NCBI RefSeq assembly: GCF_000002985.6
Contig: NC_003279.8
Location: 10,912,001-10,976,000 of the forward strand
Length of the DNA stretch: 64,000 nt
Reading direction: 5' to 3'
Source: Caenorhabditis elegans
Taxonomy: Eukaryota; Nematoda; Chromadorea; Rhabditida; Rhabditidae
The position numbers were made by a program, and so were the translations under genes. This document shows, in pieces, positions 21,001 to 31,922 of the stretch (position 1 is the stretch's first letter; the number at the start of each line of letters is the position of its first letter). A model generated the notes under the pieces. That model did not search any database and was not told the origin of the DNA. It saw nothing but the letters and a program-made list of their open reading frames with translations.

Positions 21001-21703
21001 AAAGACGGCGATGACGTCACAATCATGCTTAATCACACGTCTTGCGTCATTTCCCTTCTTGTCAGAGAATAAAACTTCACAGGATGCTCCAGTAGTGGTG
21101 GCGAGGATTCTGAAATTCGATTTTTAGTGGAAAAATTCCGGGGTTCGTTGTCAAAGAAGCATGGAGTTTTTCGGATGGGTCTCGTCTATGGATGGGAATT
21201 TGCTGGCTTTTTATACAAAAAAAAAACCTTCAAAATTTCACTTTTTTTATGGCTATTTAAAAAAATTAATTCAGCAGAAAACTGGGGTTTTTTTTAAATT
21301 AAAGTGCAAATATGCTCCAATTACAAATTTGGGTCCCGTTGGGTGTTGACGGCAAAATTGTAAATTCAAACGTTTCAGTTATTTTCGCCGATTTTTTTCT
21401 ATCGGTTTTAATTAATTTCAAGTCAATTCGAATATTTTAAAGGAAAATTTTTTGAAAACTGCGAAAATAACTGAAATTGATGGAATTTACGGCATTTTTT
21501 CGATTTTTCATCTTCTACCGGAGCACTTATTACGAAAAAACTCTTTAAATTTCTGCAAAAATCGCGCCGAGACCCATCCAAATTGATCCATGCGCCTTTA
21601 AATCTGCATTTATCGCAAGTTCGAACCTATTATTTGGTGAGATGACCAAATTCGAGTAGGGCTGCCCAACAAGTGTGACTTCAATATTTTCAAGAGTTTC
21701 CAT
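15089..21703 (-). CDS. WDR75/UTP17 (NAN1) homologue, WD-repeat rRNA-processing protein, 727 aa
   Basis: Nine minus-strand exons: 21703-21627, 21109-20882, 20836-20526, 19775-19455, 18073-17971, 17441-17084, 16966-16775, 16397-16071, 15355-15089; phases agree throughout (2184 bases). Divergent WD repeats align with human WDR75 at several blocks: the PTLLPRLAAPVTGLVIS segment (human FLPRLGATIEHISVS), RPRSIVMNAKPGTIQWF (human KALVLNGKPGHLQFY), AVLWNVKN, and a C-terminal LPPISFIAPLFIEKSLLP (human LPSAAFLCSMFVNSLL). WDR75 is a t-UTP subunit of the small-subunit processome in the nucleolus, needed for pre-rRNA transcription and 18S processing. The ATG directly follows TTTTCAG, and the gene lies 411 bp after the lipid-transfer gene on the same strand, so it is probably operonic and trans-spliced. 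Introns hold four foldback elements and, in the last, two tRNA genes. The seventh exon uses a weak donor (GTTCGT). Confidence 0.82.
15413..15484 (-). tRNA. tRNA-Gly (UCC)
   Basis: Complete 72-base cloverleaf: acceptor stem GCGTTCG/CGAACGC, D arm, anticodon loop CTTCCAA (anticodon UCC), T arm GGGGGTTCGATTCCCCC and discriminator A. It is identical to the copy at 15583-15654 on the other strand. It lies in the last intron of the WDR75 homologue, same strand as the host. Both tRNA halves generate spurious peptide frames (GGNRTPVECLEG). Confidence 0.95.
15583..15654 (+). tRNA. tRNA-Gly (UCC), inverted copy
   Basis: Same 72-base sequence as 15413-15484 but on the plus strand, 98 bases away, antisense to the host gene. 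Internal A and B boxes intact (TGGTGTAATGG region and GGTTCGATTCC). The plus-strand copy is followed by a T-run (GATTTTTTTGG), a proper RNA polymerase III terminator. Confidence 0.95.
15728..15946. repeat. Foldback element in the last intron of the WDR75 homologue
   Basis: Left end carries AACTCCGCCCATTTTTCTG followed by TGCCGCACTTTG; the right end has the reverse complement (CAAAGTGCGGCAC..AAAAATGGGCGGAGTT). The centre is also partly palindromic. It looks like a non-autonomous terminal-inverted-repeat element. Confidence 0.8.
17543..17893. repeat. Palindromic repeat family A (copy 1), WDR75-homologue intron
   Basis: Long inverted repeat with arms containing GACGCGCAAAATATCTCG and TAGCGAAAACTACAGTAAT, and a centre built on GTCGATTTACGGGCTCGA and its complement. 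Another copy lies in a prp-17 intron (27100-27475). This is a common dispersed C. elegans foldback type. Confidence 0.9.
18295..18345. repeat. Half-copy of repeat family B (GAGGAGTACACG...CGTAAATCGACA)
   Basis: Contains CTCGAGGAGTACACGAGCTG and GCGTAAATCGACACAT. The same motif occurs as full inverted pairs at 22490-22870 and 29830-29965 and as a half-copy at 28965-29012. Confidence 0.8.
18905..19235. repeat. Foldback element in WDR75-homologue intron 4
   Basis: GGCAACTCTACATAATGACC and TTGCACCATG at the left are mirrored by CATGGTGCAA and CAGAGTTGCC at the right; an inner hairpin pairs CCGATTATCAAG with TTGACAATCGG. Palindromic non-autonomous transposon type. Confidence 0.75.
21140..21600. 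repeat. Foldback element in WDR75-homologue intron 1
   Basis: GCATGGAG...GATGGGTCTCG at the left pairs with CGAGACCCATCC...CCATGCGCC at the right, with A/T-rich arms between. It accounts for most of the first intron. Confidence 0.75.
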
Positions 21704-22114
21704 CTGAAAATATCGATTAAAATTCAGGATTTCATCTGAAAAAGGTCGCTGAACATATATAAAAGATATGAAAAAAGGTGACTAAACCTTCAAAAAAAAA
21801 TCAAAAATTCAAAAAAAATCTCGTTTTAATTGTAAAGACACGCAATACATGTTACAGGATGCAAGTTAAAGGCACATTATGCGATTTTTCCAGAAAAAGA
21901 GGGCGATTGGGATTAAATCACAGTGGAAATGGGGAAGAAATGGATGAAAACCAATAAATTTGGAGGGTAAAAATACATTATGGACATGAAAATGCGTAGT
22001 TTGGGCTAAAAATGTGTTTTTGATTGGATCAGAATGGCTTAAAAATGAGGATTTTCAGAGGGAAATTATATTTTCAGAACAATTTTGTGCAGACAAATCG
22101 ATTTTCCAAGACCA

Positions 22115-23547
22115 TTATGCGATTTTATGGAGCTCGTGGACAGTGTAGATGGTGTTGATTCTCGAATGAACAATTTTTCCGTGGCTGACGACGTCATCGA
22201 TGAGCACACGGATCAGCGATTCGTCGGTGACAGATCCTGCTAAGATAGTTATGAGAAAAGATGGAAAATCGATTTTTTTTGAATAAATGCATAAAAGTGT
22301 GTGCGCCTTTAAAGATTACTGTAGTTCACAATAATTTTGAGGAATTTTCTTCCATTTTTTGAGTATTTTTTCTACGATTTTCACAAGAGAAACTTGAAGA
22401 AATCCATGTTAATTAAATTTGCGGAATTAATTCCGCAAAAACGAGCACACATTCAAGAAAATATCATATTTTTAGCTGAAATTCTGCATTTTTGGGTGAT
22501 AATGTCGATTTACGTAGCCTGTGTACTCCCCGAGGAGAATATTTTTCCCAGTTTTTAACTGAAATATTTGATTTTGAACCATTTTCTCTCATTTTTAGTG
22601 TTTCAGATAGAATTGAAAGGGATTAATGTATTAATATATTGAAAATCAGGAATTTGTAGCTTTTTTTTCCATCTAAAACATAACTAAATTGAGAAGAAAT
22701 CATCGAAAAATGATCTAAAATGAAGCTTTTCAAGCAGAAATTGTGAAAATTTCTGACAATTGATGTGTACTCTGTGGGAAAAATATTATCAGTTTGCGAA
22801 AATCGTCTAAAATCTGAAATTTCTTCTTCTCGCGGAGTACACGCGCCGCGTAAATCAACACATGGCCTAGCAATCCAGTTTTCTTCAGACTTTCCCATAC
22901 CTTTAAGGTAGTCAAGCATTTTTTCACGTGTTGGGAGAGTGTATACGGCCACTTTGACAGCGGTACGAATGATCCATGGATGATGTCTGGAAATTAAAAA
23001 TTCATAACATGAAATTCAGATTTTCAGAGCATACTTTGCCAGGGTTCCATCATAGCATTCCTTGCAAATCTTGGGAATGCTGTCATCGTTAGTGGCAGCC
23101 ACTGCCGCATACATGAACTCGACGATGAACTCGAGAGCCCTGGAAATTCAAGGAAATTTTAAGATTTCTAGTCAAAAAGTACCGATTTAAATGTAAAATT
23201 GCCACTGCTCCACTCTCTTTTCCATTCTTCTCCATTGGTTTTTCACTGTGAACAAGAGCAACTACAGTTTTGTATCCTTCTGGATTCGCCGTATGAAGCT
23301 CCTTCAGAAGATCAATCTTCTCACGAACATCTTTCTCCACAAATTCAAAGATTTTTCCGAGCATTCCGATGAATTTGCACAGCTCTTCGTAGACTTCGAC
23401 GAATGTCAGAAGCTCAACGTCATCCGGAGTCACTTCCGGGCAGTTTTCCACGTCACTTTTCTCCACGATAATGACGTCAGTGGAGAGTTTCTTCATTTGA
23501 GTGGCTACGAGCTTAATGCAGAAGGGTGAAGCGGTGTCTTCGGTCAT
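22115..23547 (-). CDS. GLTP-domain lipid transfer protein (CPTP-like), 225 aa
   Basis: Four minus-strand exons: 23547-23183, 23139-23035, 22986-22901, 22236-22115, phases consistent (678 bases). The product is a single glycolipid-transfer-protein domain. EVYEELCKFIGMLGKIFEF then VEKDVREKIDLLKEL matches the head-group-recognition helix (Asp and Lys conserved), and TLAKHHPWIIRTA carries the conserved HPW His; LPTREKMLDYL closes the domain. It resembles human CPTP (ceramide-1-phosphate transfer protein) more than GLTP by these blocks. CPTP's two phosphate-binding arginines lie in LRLHRAL; here the first position is His (LHLNRAL), the second Arg. Predicted to move ceramide-1-phosphate or a related sphingolipid between membranes. 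Same strand and 411 bp ahead of the WDR75 homologue, so probably the upstream operon gene. Confidence 0.85.
22490..22870. repeat. Repeat family B inverted pair in the lipid-transfer gene intron
   Basis: GTCGATTTACGTAGCC..GTGTACTCCCCGAGGAG at the left pairs with CTCGCGGAGTACAC..GCGTAAATCAACACA at the right, in the third intron. Long A/T-rich arms between. Confidence 0.85.
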
Positions 23548-24371
23548 TTTTAGCTGAAATTTTGGAATTTTATCGATTTTTACGAAAAAAAAATCACAAA
23601 AATAGAGAGAAAATAGCGAAAGGAGGCGATAAACTTTCATCAAATGTATTATAAAAGCCGTTGTTTTGATTTTAAACTGCTGATTCATAGTGAGCGCGTG
23701 ATTCAAAAGCATCAGAAATCGCAGGAAAAACAAAACTGGAGACGACAAAATTATATTGAATTTATCTTTAGAAACAATGAGTAAAATTCATTTTTTTTAA
23801 CGAAATTCCAGAACCAAATCTTCTTGAGTATTGACCAATATATTGGGAAATTATGTAAAAAATCAGCAATTTTTGATTTTCATGGATTTTCGCCGTATTC
23901 GGCGAATGTGAAAACGGAAAACATGCTTAAATAAATTATAAATTAGTATTTAAACAATTTGAAACATAAAAATCCGTTTAAAAACTTCTAAAACCGAAAA
24001 AAAAAAGCTGAAAAACGTGGAAAAAATTGATAAAAATTTATTTTTTCGATGGTAATGCAAGAGCGCCCCAATGCACACTCTCTTTTCGAATCATTCGAAT
24101 GGCAATTTTCATTTATTTTTGTGTAAAAATATCGGTTTTCCTTGTTTTTTAATGCTTTTGCGCTGATTTTTGATGTAAAAGCTATTAGAAATTGTCTAAA
24201 TTTTGTCGGAATGCATCGGGAACCATCACAATTTGGTTTTTTGGGTGTATTTCTCTTGTCTGAAAGTTTCCCGCTGGAGGTTAAACAATTGTTCCAAGAA
24301 ATCGATAGAAACGTTTCAAGACATATTTAACGAAAAATATTTATTCTAAAAGATCAAGTACAGCACGAACA
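23548..24371. other. Spacer between the small membrane protein and the lipid-transfer gene
   Basis: No gene seen in about 820 bp. A TTTCAG followed by CTAAAA lies just before the ATG at 23547, compatible with trans-splicing. The spacing is long for an SL2 operon, so the lipid-transfer gene may have its own promoter here. Confidence 0.4.
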
Positions 24372-24705
24372 TCAATTTTCCTCCGTTGAAAGCTGAAAAT
24401 ATACAGAATTTGTCAGATTCATTTATTTTTTCTCGGCAATCCCTCACCGATCCGCGCTTCTTTTTCCCTTTCTTCCGTCTCGCATCCGTCTTAATCTTCG
24501 CAATTTCTTGCTCCAAATGCCATTGAACAGGAGTCTCGCATGCCACGTCACCATTTGTCACGTCACCAACCGCCCGATACTGTAACCAAAGCGGTATCGA
24601 AGCGGAGACGACAAAGATGACGGCGAGCCCAATGTAGGACCAATAGAGCTCCGAAGTGTCCGTCTGATAGTGCTTGAAATAGTGTGAAACTTGATATTTG
24701 TCCAT
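24372..24705 (-). CDS. Small single-pass membrane protein, 92 aa
   Basis: Two minus-strand exons, 24705-24448 and 24392-24372, joined in phase 0 by a 55-base intron (GTGAGG...TTTTCAG). The protein has one clear transmembrane segment (about residues 21-41, LYWSYIGLAVIFVVSASIPL), an acidic/neutral middle and a strongly basic tail (ARRKKGKKKRGS) ending LSTEEN. Reading through the intron instead would add a hydrophobic tail (LMFVLYLIF), which I judge to be intron translation. I do not recognise the family; the basic cytosolic tail after a single helix resembles small ER/Golgi membrane proteins. It starts 134 bp from the divergent prp-17 ATG and so shares its promoter region. Confidence 0.7.
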
Positions 24706-24839
24706 TTTTTGTTGTAGTTTTTCTCTGTATTTGAAATGAGAAATGTTAATTTTTTTCTTATTTTTCTCGAAAACGAACGTGAAATTTAAATTTAAAAATT
24801 AAAATTAGTTTTTTTTTCAGAAACTCAAACAAATCAAAA
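24706..24839. promoter_or_regulatory. Divergent promoter between the small membrane protein gene and prp-17
   Basis: Only 134 bp separate the two ATGs on opposite strands. The prp-17 side has a TTTTTTTTCAG at about 24811-24820, a likely SL1 acceptor, so both transcription starts must lie in or near this segment. No specific factor site is evident. Confidence 0.5.
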
Positions 24840-27800
24840 ATGGATGCGCTACAAGCGTATGGCGGTAGCGACAGTGAACACTCAGATGATGACGCCAGCA
24901 TGGATCAGGTCGCAAAAGGAAAATCATCGACATTGCTGGAAAGAGCCATAGTCACTGCTCCGGACGTTGAGTCGAAAAGTGCAATTCGACAAGTAGCGAT
25001 TGTAGATCCAAAGACTAAAGAGATTAAATCAAATCCAAAATTTGATCAGCTCTTCAAGCCAGAATCTGGGCCAGTAAATCACTTTAAATCAGAGCAACAA
25101 AGATCACAAAAGAACACATTGACAGGATTCGTCGAGCCTGCACATCTCAATGAATTTCATTTTAATCGACAAATTCGAAGCTTTGATACTCTTGGGTACG
25201 CTCAGAATCCGACTGCCGAATCCGGTACAACTCATTTCGTGGGAGACGTCAAAAAAGCAGAAGCCGAGAAAGGAGTTTCACTTTTTGAATCGAAAAAGAC
25301 TGGCGGGGAGAAGAGAAAACGAGTTAGAAATGATGATTCAGCAGATATTGATGGATATACTGGACCATGGAGTCGATTTATTGATGAAAAGACAGTCGCT
25401 AAACCAACACCAGAACTTCAGAAACAAATGGATGAAATTGTGAAGAAGAGGCAAGAAAAAAGCAGGCGATTCAAGAAAGAAAAGGAGGATAGTGAGCAAA
25501 TGGCTGAAGAGAGCTCCACGCTTCATTGTACGAGTTTATTCTTGATTGTTTGGCTTGAAATGGCTCAAAAAGGCCTTTAAAGTTCCGGAAATGTGCTAAA
25601 TTTAGCTGAAATTTTCCAATTTTCAGTTGATTTTTTGATCAGATTTGTGCTCTTTCTGACTGAAAATGTAATTAGATAAACAGAAAACGCTAGATAAACG
25701 TGAAAATGGAAGATTAATTGGATAAATTACGATTTTAGCTAAAATTGGCCAAATTTTAGAGCCATTTTATTAGATTTAAGCAAAATTTTAAGCTCATTTT
25801 AGCCATTTTCGAATATTTAACCCAATTTTTAAACGTTGCAGAGAAATTTCGTTTCTTTTTTTGAAATTTTTAACCGATTTTCAGCGAATTAACTGTTTTT
25901 CCGAGATTTTAAACTTTTATTTTTTATTTTTAGCGAAATTTTTTTGGCATTTCAAGGGAAATCTAAAACAATTTGTATTGATAAGAGAAAAAGATAGTTT
26001 TCCAAGATTTTTGCTAAATTTAATCTGATCATTTTAAACATTTTTAGTGAAATTTGGCCCAAGTTTGTTAACGATTTAAGATAAAATTTGCTATTTGTTG
26101 TTTAATTTCAACAATTTCAGCTCAGTTTAGCCATTTTTGGAATTTGATTCAATTTTTTAAAGAATTTTACCGAAATTTGGCACCTTATTTTTTAAATTAT
26201 CTTGAAATTTTGAAACAATATTTCGCTTAACATGGATAAATTGCTTCGAAAATCGAAAATTTTGCATTCTGAATAAGAAATACCAATTTTAGAGTGTTTT
26301 CAGAAGATTTTTTTCGGTTTTCGAATGGTTCGATTTTTCGGTTATGCTCAAAAGTTTTTCTGGAAGTACATCAACTCTTCTAATAATTAATTTTTCAGTG
26401 AAAGAAGCCGAGGATTACCAAGGTCGCTCATTTCTTGTTCCACCATCATTCACCGGTGTCAATCTCCGAGAGGACTACGTTCCCGAGCGATGTTTCGTAC
26501 CGAAAAAGCTTGTTCACACGTATCGAGGACATAACAAAGGTGTCAATTTCCTTCAATGGTTCCCGAAAAGTGCTCATTTATTCTTGTCATGCTCAATGGA
26601 CACAAAAATCAAATTATGGGAAGTATATGATCGTCAGCGAGTTGTCAGAACATACGCAGGCCATAAGCTTCCTGTTCGTGAAGTTGCATTTAATAATGAG
26701 GGTACAGAATTCTTGTCAGCATCTTTTGATCGATACGTGAAGCTTTGGGATACTGAAACTGGACAAGTTAAGCAGAGATTTCATACTGGACACGTACCGT
26801 ATTGCTTGAAATATCATCCAGATGATGATAAGAATCATATGTTTTTGGTTGGAATGCAGAATAAGAAGATTATTCAATGGGATTCAAGATCTGGAGAAAT
26901 TGTTCAAGAATACGATCGTCACTTGCAGGCAGTCAATTCTATCACATTTTTCGACAAGAATCGTCGTTTCGCATCCACTTCTGATGATAAAAGTGTCAGA
27001 ATTTGGGAATGGGAGATCCCAGTAGACACGAAACTTATTCAAAATGTTGGACTTCATGCGATTCCGACTATGACAAAGAGTCCTAATGGTAATTATTGAG
27101 GAACATTAAATTCAGGGAACGCGTATTGTGCAATGTATATGACGCGCAAAATATCTCGTAGCGAAAACTACAGTAATCCTTAAAATGATTACTGTAGCGC
27201 TGTTGTGTCGATTTACGGGCTCAATTTTCGGAACGAATTTCATTTCGAATAGTGAGCGATTTTTCATTTTTTCTCCAATTTTTCGCAAAATTGAAGGAAG
27301 CTGAAATACCGTTGCCACTATTTAAAAAAAAATATTTCAAAAATCGAGCCCGTAAATCAACACAAGCGCTACAGTAGTCATTTTAAGGGTTACTGTAGTT
27401 TTCGCTACGAGATATTTTGCGCGTCGAATATGTTGCTCAATACACATTCACAATGCTTTGTGCTCCTGTAATAAAAATACTTAAAGCTCAAATTTCTCTC
27501 ATTTCTTTTCCAGATAAATGGGTTGTGGGACAATGCATGGACAATCGGATAGTCCTTTTCCAGCTTGTCGATGATAAGCTTCGATTCTCAAAAAAGAAGG
27601 CTTTCAGAGGACACAATGCGGCTGGATATGCGTGCAATATCGATTTTTCGCCGGATCAAAGTTTCCTAATCTCTGGTGATGCTGATGGAAAATTGTTTAT
27701 TTGGGATTGGAGAACACACAAAATTGTTGGAAAGTAAGGTTTTCTATGTGGAAATTATTGATTTTTTGTTTAAAAAAAAGATGGAAACTGGTAAAAAATT

Positions 27801-28257
27801 TAAAAATCACGATTTTTCCGATTATTTTGCGCTTTAATATAAAAAAATGCTGAGAAAGCCCTGAATTTAATATAAAATTTTCTCTCATTTAATTAAATTT
27901 TTTCTAATTTAAAACATTCTAATTGAATAAAAAAGTGAAAAGTACCCAACTTTAACGATTTTTACCTTAAAAATTGAGTTTTAAACCCGAAAAATCCAAA
28001 AAATAAACTTTTTTTTCGATTTTAATGCGTCAAAATTTCTGAAAAAATCGTAATTTTTCAATTTTTCAATCGTTATTTTCAGTAAATACGCCACATTTTC
28101 CATTATTAAAATAAAAAACCCCAAAACCTCCAAAAAATGTATGATTTTCAGATGGAAAGCTCATGATAGCACTTGTATCGCAGCACTATGGCATCCACAT
28201 GAAAAAAGCCGAATGATTACTGCTGGATGGGATGGTCTCATTAAAATGTGGAATTAA
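24840..28257 (+). CDS. prp-17: PRP-17 (CDC40/PRP17), splicing step-II WD40 protein, 567 aa
   Basis: Four exons: 24840-25527, 26399-27088, 27514-27733, 28152-28257, phases consistent (1704 bases). The N-terminal 260 residues are charged and unstructured, including the conserved NEFHFNRQIRSFDTLGYAQN. From YQGRSFL onward comes the conserved PRP17 entry (residues about 235-265) and a seven-bladed WD40 propeller with HLFLSCSMDTKIKLWEVY, FLSASFDRYVKLWDTETGQ, KKIIQWDSRSGEIVQEYDRH and the last blade TAGWDGLIKMW-N. It aligns closely with human CDC40 (579 aa). The protein joins the spliceosome for the second catalytic step. Intron 2 contains a palindromic repeat. It heads a plus-strand cluster with the coiled-coil gene and MRPL52, spaced 427 and 287 bp. 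Confidence 0.95.
27100..27475. repeat. Palindromic repeat family A (copy 2) in a prp-17 intron
   Basis: Arms contain GACGCGCAAAATATCTCGTA and GCGAAAACTACAGTAA; the centre pairs TCGATTTACGGGCTC with GAGCCCGTAAATC. Same family as 17543-17893. It occupies nearly all of the 425-bp intron, leaving the splice sites intact. Confidence 0.9.
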
Positions 28258-28684
28258 TTGTTGATTTTTCCCTTTTTTCCCAAAAAAAAATTATTATTTT
28301 CCCAAATTTTGGCTCTTTTTCTCACGAGTTTTTGTCCCATCTCTCACATTTCCCTGTTCATTAAAAAAATTTTTTTTTTCGTAATAATGTTTTACTTTCT
28401 CCTGTTTCAATTATTTATTTTGTATCTTTGTTCATTTATTTGTTTTTTCTTCCAATTTTAAACCCTATTCTTACAGAACATTTCCGACACACGGAAATTG
28501 ATAAAATTATTTTTATTTTTTAGCCTGAAATTTCAGTTTACCCAATTAATGGTTATCGACCAGATTTTATTTTAATTTTTTAAAGGAAAATTAGTTTTTT
28601 TTTCTATGAAAAAAAGTTATATATTTTTTTGGAAATTTATAACTCTTAAAAAAATTCAATTTTTTCAAATAAATAAAATTTCAG

Positions 28685-31600
28685 ATGGCTTCTCAACCGG
28701 AGCTCATAATGGTTGACGAGCAAGTCGTCGCTTATGAAGTAGAAATTGATAGTTTTGATGTAAAATATGATGAAGAGGAACATGATGGTCAAGGGACACA
28801 AGATGAACCATTTTCTCATGGTACGGAACAGTTTTACGCTGAAAAATTCCAGAATTCCAAAAAATGAAACCTAAAATAGTGATAAAAAGGCGTTTTGAAT
28901 ATTAAATTGAAGAAAAAAATCAGCAAAAATTGTTCAAAATCAAGAATTTTAACGGAAAAGTGTAAAATCTTCTCCACGGGGAGTACACATGCTTCGTAAA
29001 TCGACATATGGTCAATTTTAAAGTTTTGAAAATTGAAATGCCGGCAAAAAATCTTTTCTTGTTTTTTTTTCGCAAAAAATTCAATTTTCGAAAAAATAAT
29101 TATAGAAAATTGCATTTTTTGACCGAAAAGTCAATAAAAATAACAGAAAAAATCGATAAACCGTTGAAAAATTTTTTTTTAATTCAAAAATTCAGAAATT
29201 CTTAAAATTCAAATTTCCAGATGAGCCAAGCACCAGCGGTTATCACCATCACTACCAATTTCCCAATGACGTGGATCCAAATGATGTTTATTTATTCGAT
29301 GAGGTATCAATTATCCGAAATTTGGCGATTTTTGAGCCAAAACTACGGTACCCGGTCTCGACACGACAATTTTTGTTAAATTAAAAAAGGTGTGCGCCTT
29401 TGAAGGTTACTGTAGTTTCGAACTTTTGCTGATTTTTCATATTTTTTCGTTGAAAACAAAAGTATTTATTTGTTGAAAATCAGAAAATATTATCTTCGCG
29501 TCGAGACCTATTACCATTCTATTTTTGCCGCAAAAAACAAAATTTCCTTTAAAAAAAAGCTAATTTTTCCAAGTTTTTCCAGGAAACTGATCAAATTCAT
29601 CAGCTCGACCCGAATCAACTCAAAAATAATGAAGAAATTGACGATGTCGAATATATTGATCAATCTGTGCCTTCCACGTCATCAATGATGACGTCACTGC
29701 CGTCAACGGTGGCTCCAGTTCAGCCAAATACGTATTACAGACGGAAATCTGGAGGCCCAACTGCAACTGGAAATGAAAAACCGAATTATAGGCCGTTGGC
29801 GTTCCAAACGGTTCGTAAAATAAAAAAAATGTCCATGTGTCGATTTACGCAGCTTCTCGTGTACTCCTCGAGGAAGAAATTCGCCAGTTTTCTGAATTTT
29901 ATCATTAAAATTTCATGATCTCCTCGGGGAGTACACGAGAAGCTGCGTAAATCGACATGGAGACCAAATATTCGATTTATCGAGGTTTTTTCCTGAGAAA
30001 ATCGAAGTAAAAATGTTTTAAAAAATGAGAGAAAACTATAAATTTATCGTAAAAGTATATATTTCAATGAGAAAAAGTTGTATTTTCCAAAAAAATAAAA
30101 ATTATAGGAAATTATGAAAAAAATTTCGTTTTTCCAAAAAAATTTTTAAAAGGAGAAAACTAACTAGTAAGTTTATCAAAAAAAGTTTATTTCGGTTAAA
30201 AAAAATTATAAAAGACAATTTTTAAAAAATAAATAAATTATTGGAAAATACAAAAAATTTTGGATTTTTCAAAAAAAAAAGCCGAAAAATTGAAAAAAAA
30301 ATTGAAGAAAATAGGAAAAACTATAAATGTATCAGAAATAATGAGGATTTTTATTTACAAATAAGGAAATTATAGAAAATTATGAAAAAAAATCGATTTT
30401 CAATTAAAAATAAAAGTCTAGAAAACTATAAATTCATAAAAAAAAGAAATATATTTCACAATCAGTGAGAGAATGTTTTTTTTTTAAATTTTAATTTAAA
30501 AAAAGTTTTTGAAATTATAAAAAAATTTGAATTTCATCTTAAAAATAGTTTTAGAAAAATTGAAAAAAATCGGTGTTAATAAATTTAAAAAAAAATTGCA
30601 GACATATGTGAATTCTGTGACCCAATATGGCCGCCGAGTAGTGACAAAACGAATTCACGAGTCAATTGATCCAACATCAAATTCAATTAATGAAGAATCG
30701 GAAATTCTGCAAAAAATTCAAATGGAAATTGAAATTTTGACGAAAGAGAATGATTTGTTGAAAAAGGATTATGAGGCAGTCACAAAACGAGTTGATTCAG
30801 TGAATATGGTATTTAATGAGGCAAAAGCACGTCAGAAAATGGCAATGGAAGAGAAACGGCAATTACAGAGAGATTTGACTAGAGCAAAGTATGAAAGATT
30901 GTAGAACTTATTGAGAAAATTGCGAGAAAAACGAGCTATTTGGTCCAGAAAAGTGTTGAAAAAATGTTTAAAAATGACTTGGAAATCCGAGAATTCATGG
31001 AAATTGCGATGAAGATATGCAGTTTTTTGTTGAAAATTGAACCTAAATTTAAAAAAAAATTAATGATTTTTTCACTTTTGGAACAAATTTTTGATGACAG
31101 ATTTTCCTCACTTTGAACAAAAAAACAAACTTTTTCAAAATGATTTTTCTTCAATTTTCTGGAAAATTGGGGCAAAACGAGAAATTTCTTTAGAAAATTT
31201 TAAACATAGATTTTTTTCAAATTTGAATTTGTATTTATTTTTTAATTGACTTTTGAAAGAAATTTCAAATTATTTTGCTAAAAATTTGAACAAATTTCTT
31301 TCTTTTGTCTTCAATTTTTGGTGTTTTTTCTAAATAATTATAGGATTTCTCAATTTTGAAAAAAAAAATTGTGTTTAAAAATTAAATTAATTGTTTTAAA
31401 TTTTGAAAAAAAAAATTTAAAATCTGAAAAAAAAAGATTTTCCAACAAGAAAATTTGAAACAAAAATTGATAATTTTTTCATTTAAAATAATTTAAAAAC
31501 TTGTTTCGTGCTTTTTCCTTAAAAATTTATTTTTTTCAATTTTAAGAAAAAAACTTTATTATTTTTCTCCAAATTTTACATATATATGTTTCAATCTAAT

Positions 31601-31922
31601 TTTTTTTTTCAAATAATATTAATTTATTCAAAATTATTCAATCAATTGGAATTTCTTTTGCAAAATTTTTAGAAAAATCAAAAAAAAAATCTAGAAAAGC
31701 ATATAATATTTTTTTAATCAGCATATGTGATTAAAAAAATTTTTTTTTGGTTTTTAAGCAAAAAATCTGGAAAAAAACCCTTCTTGGCTTTTTGTAATCT
31801 GAATTTTTGTGTTTTTTTTTCATTTTTTTTTTTTAAATCCTAATAAATGTATTTCCAGATGTGAACGAACGAAACTATCGAAGCAACTGGGACATACACA
31901 GCATCGTTATCAATATCAATGA
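28685..31922 (+). CDS. Acidic coiled-coil protein, family not recognised, 269 aa
   Basis: Five exons: 28685-28820, 29221-29303, 29583-29810, 30602-30900, 31859-31922, phases consistent (810 bases). The ATG follows AATTTCAG directly. Residues 1-105 are acidic (MVDEQVVAYEVEIDSFDV, DVDPNDVYLFDE, NNEEIDDVEYIDQ), then a Ser/Thr/Pro stretch, a conserved-looking basic patch (YGRRVVTKRIHE) and a coiled coil of about 70 residues (EILQKIQMEIEILTKENDLL onward) rich in Lys/Glu. Using the donor at 30901 adds a 20-residue basic/Gln end from the last exon; ignoring it ends the protein at 30904, so the C-terminus is less certain. It lies between prp-17 and MRPL52 in the same orientation and is probably an operon member. 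No enzyme or DNA-binding signature seen; a nuclear scaffold role is only a guess. Confidence 0.72.
28965..29012. repeat. Half-copy of repeat family B
   Basis: Contains ACGGGGAGTACACATGCTTC and CGTAAATCGACATATG, in intron 1 of the coiled-coil gene. Confidence 0.75.
29350..29520. repeat. Foldback element with GGTCTCGACACGAC end
   Basis: Begins CCGGTCTCGACACGACAATT, contains GTGTGCGCCTTTGAAGGTTA and TACTGTAG, and closes with the mirror CGCGTCGAGACC. The TGCGCCTTTAAAG motif recurs at about 21590 and 22303. In intron 2 of the coiled-coil gene. Confidence 0.75.
29830..29965. repeat. Repeat family B, compact inverted pair
   Basis: CCATGTGTCGATTTACGCAG with TTCTCGTGTACTCCTCGAGG at the left is mirrored by CCTCGGGGAGTACACGAGAA and CTGCGTAAATCGACATGG at the right, with about 55 bases between: a near-perfect hairpin of roughly 40-bp arms, in intron 3 of the coiled-coil gene. 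Confidence 0.9.
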
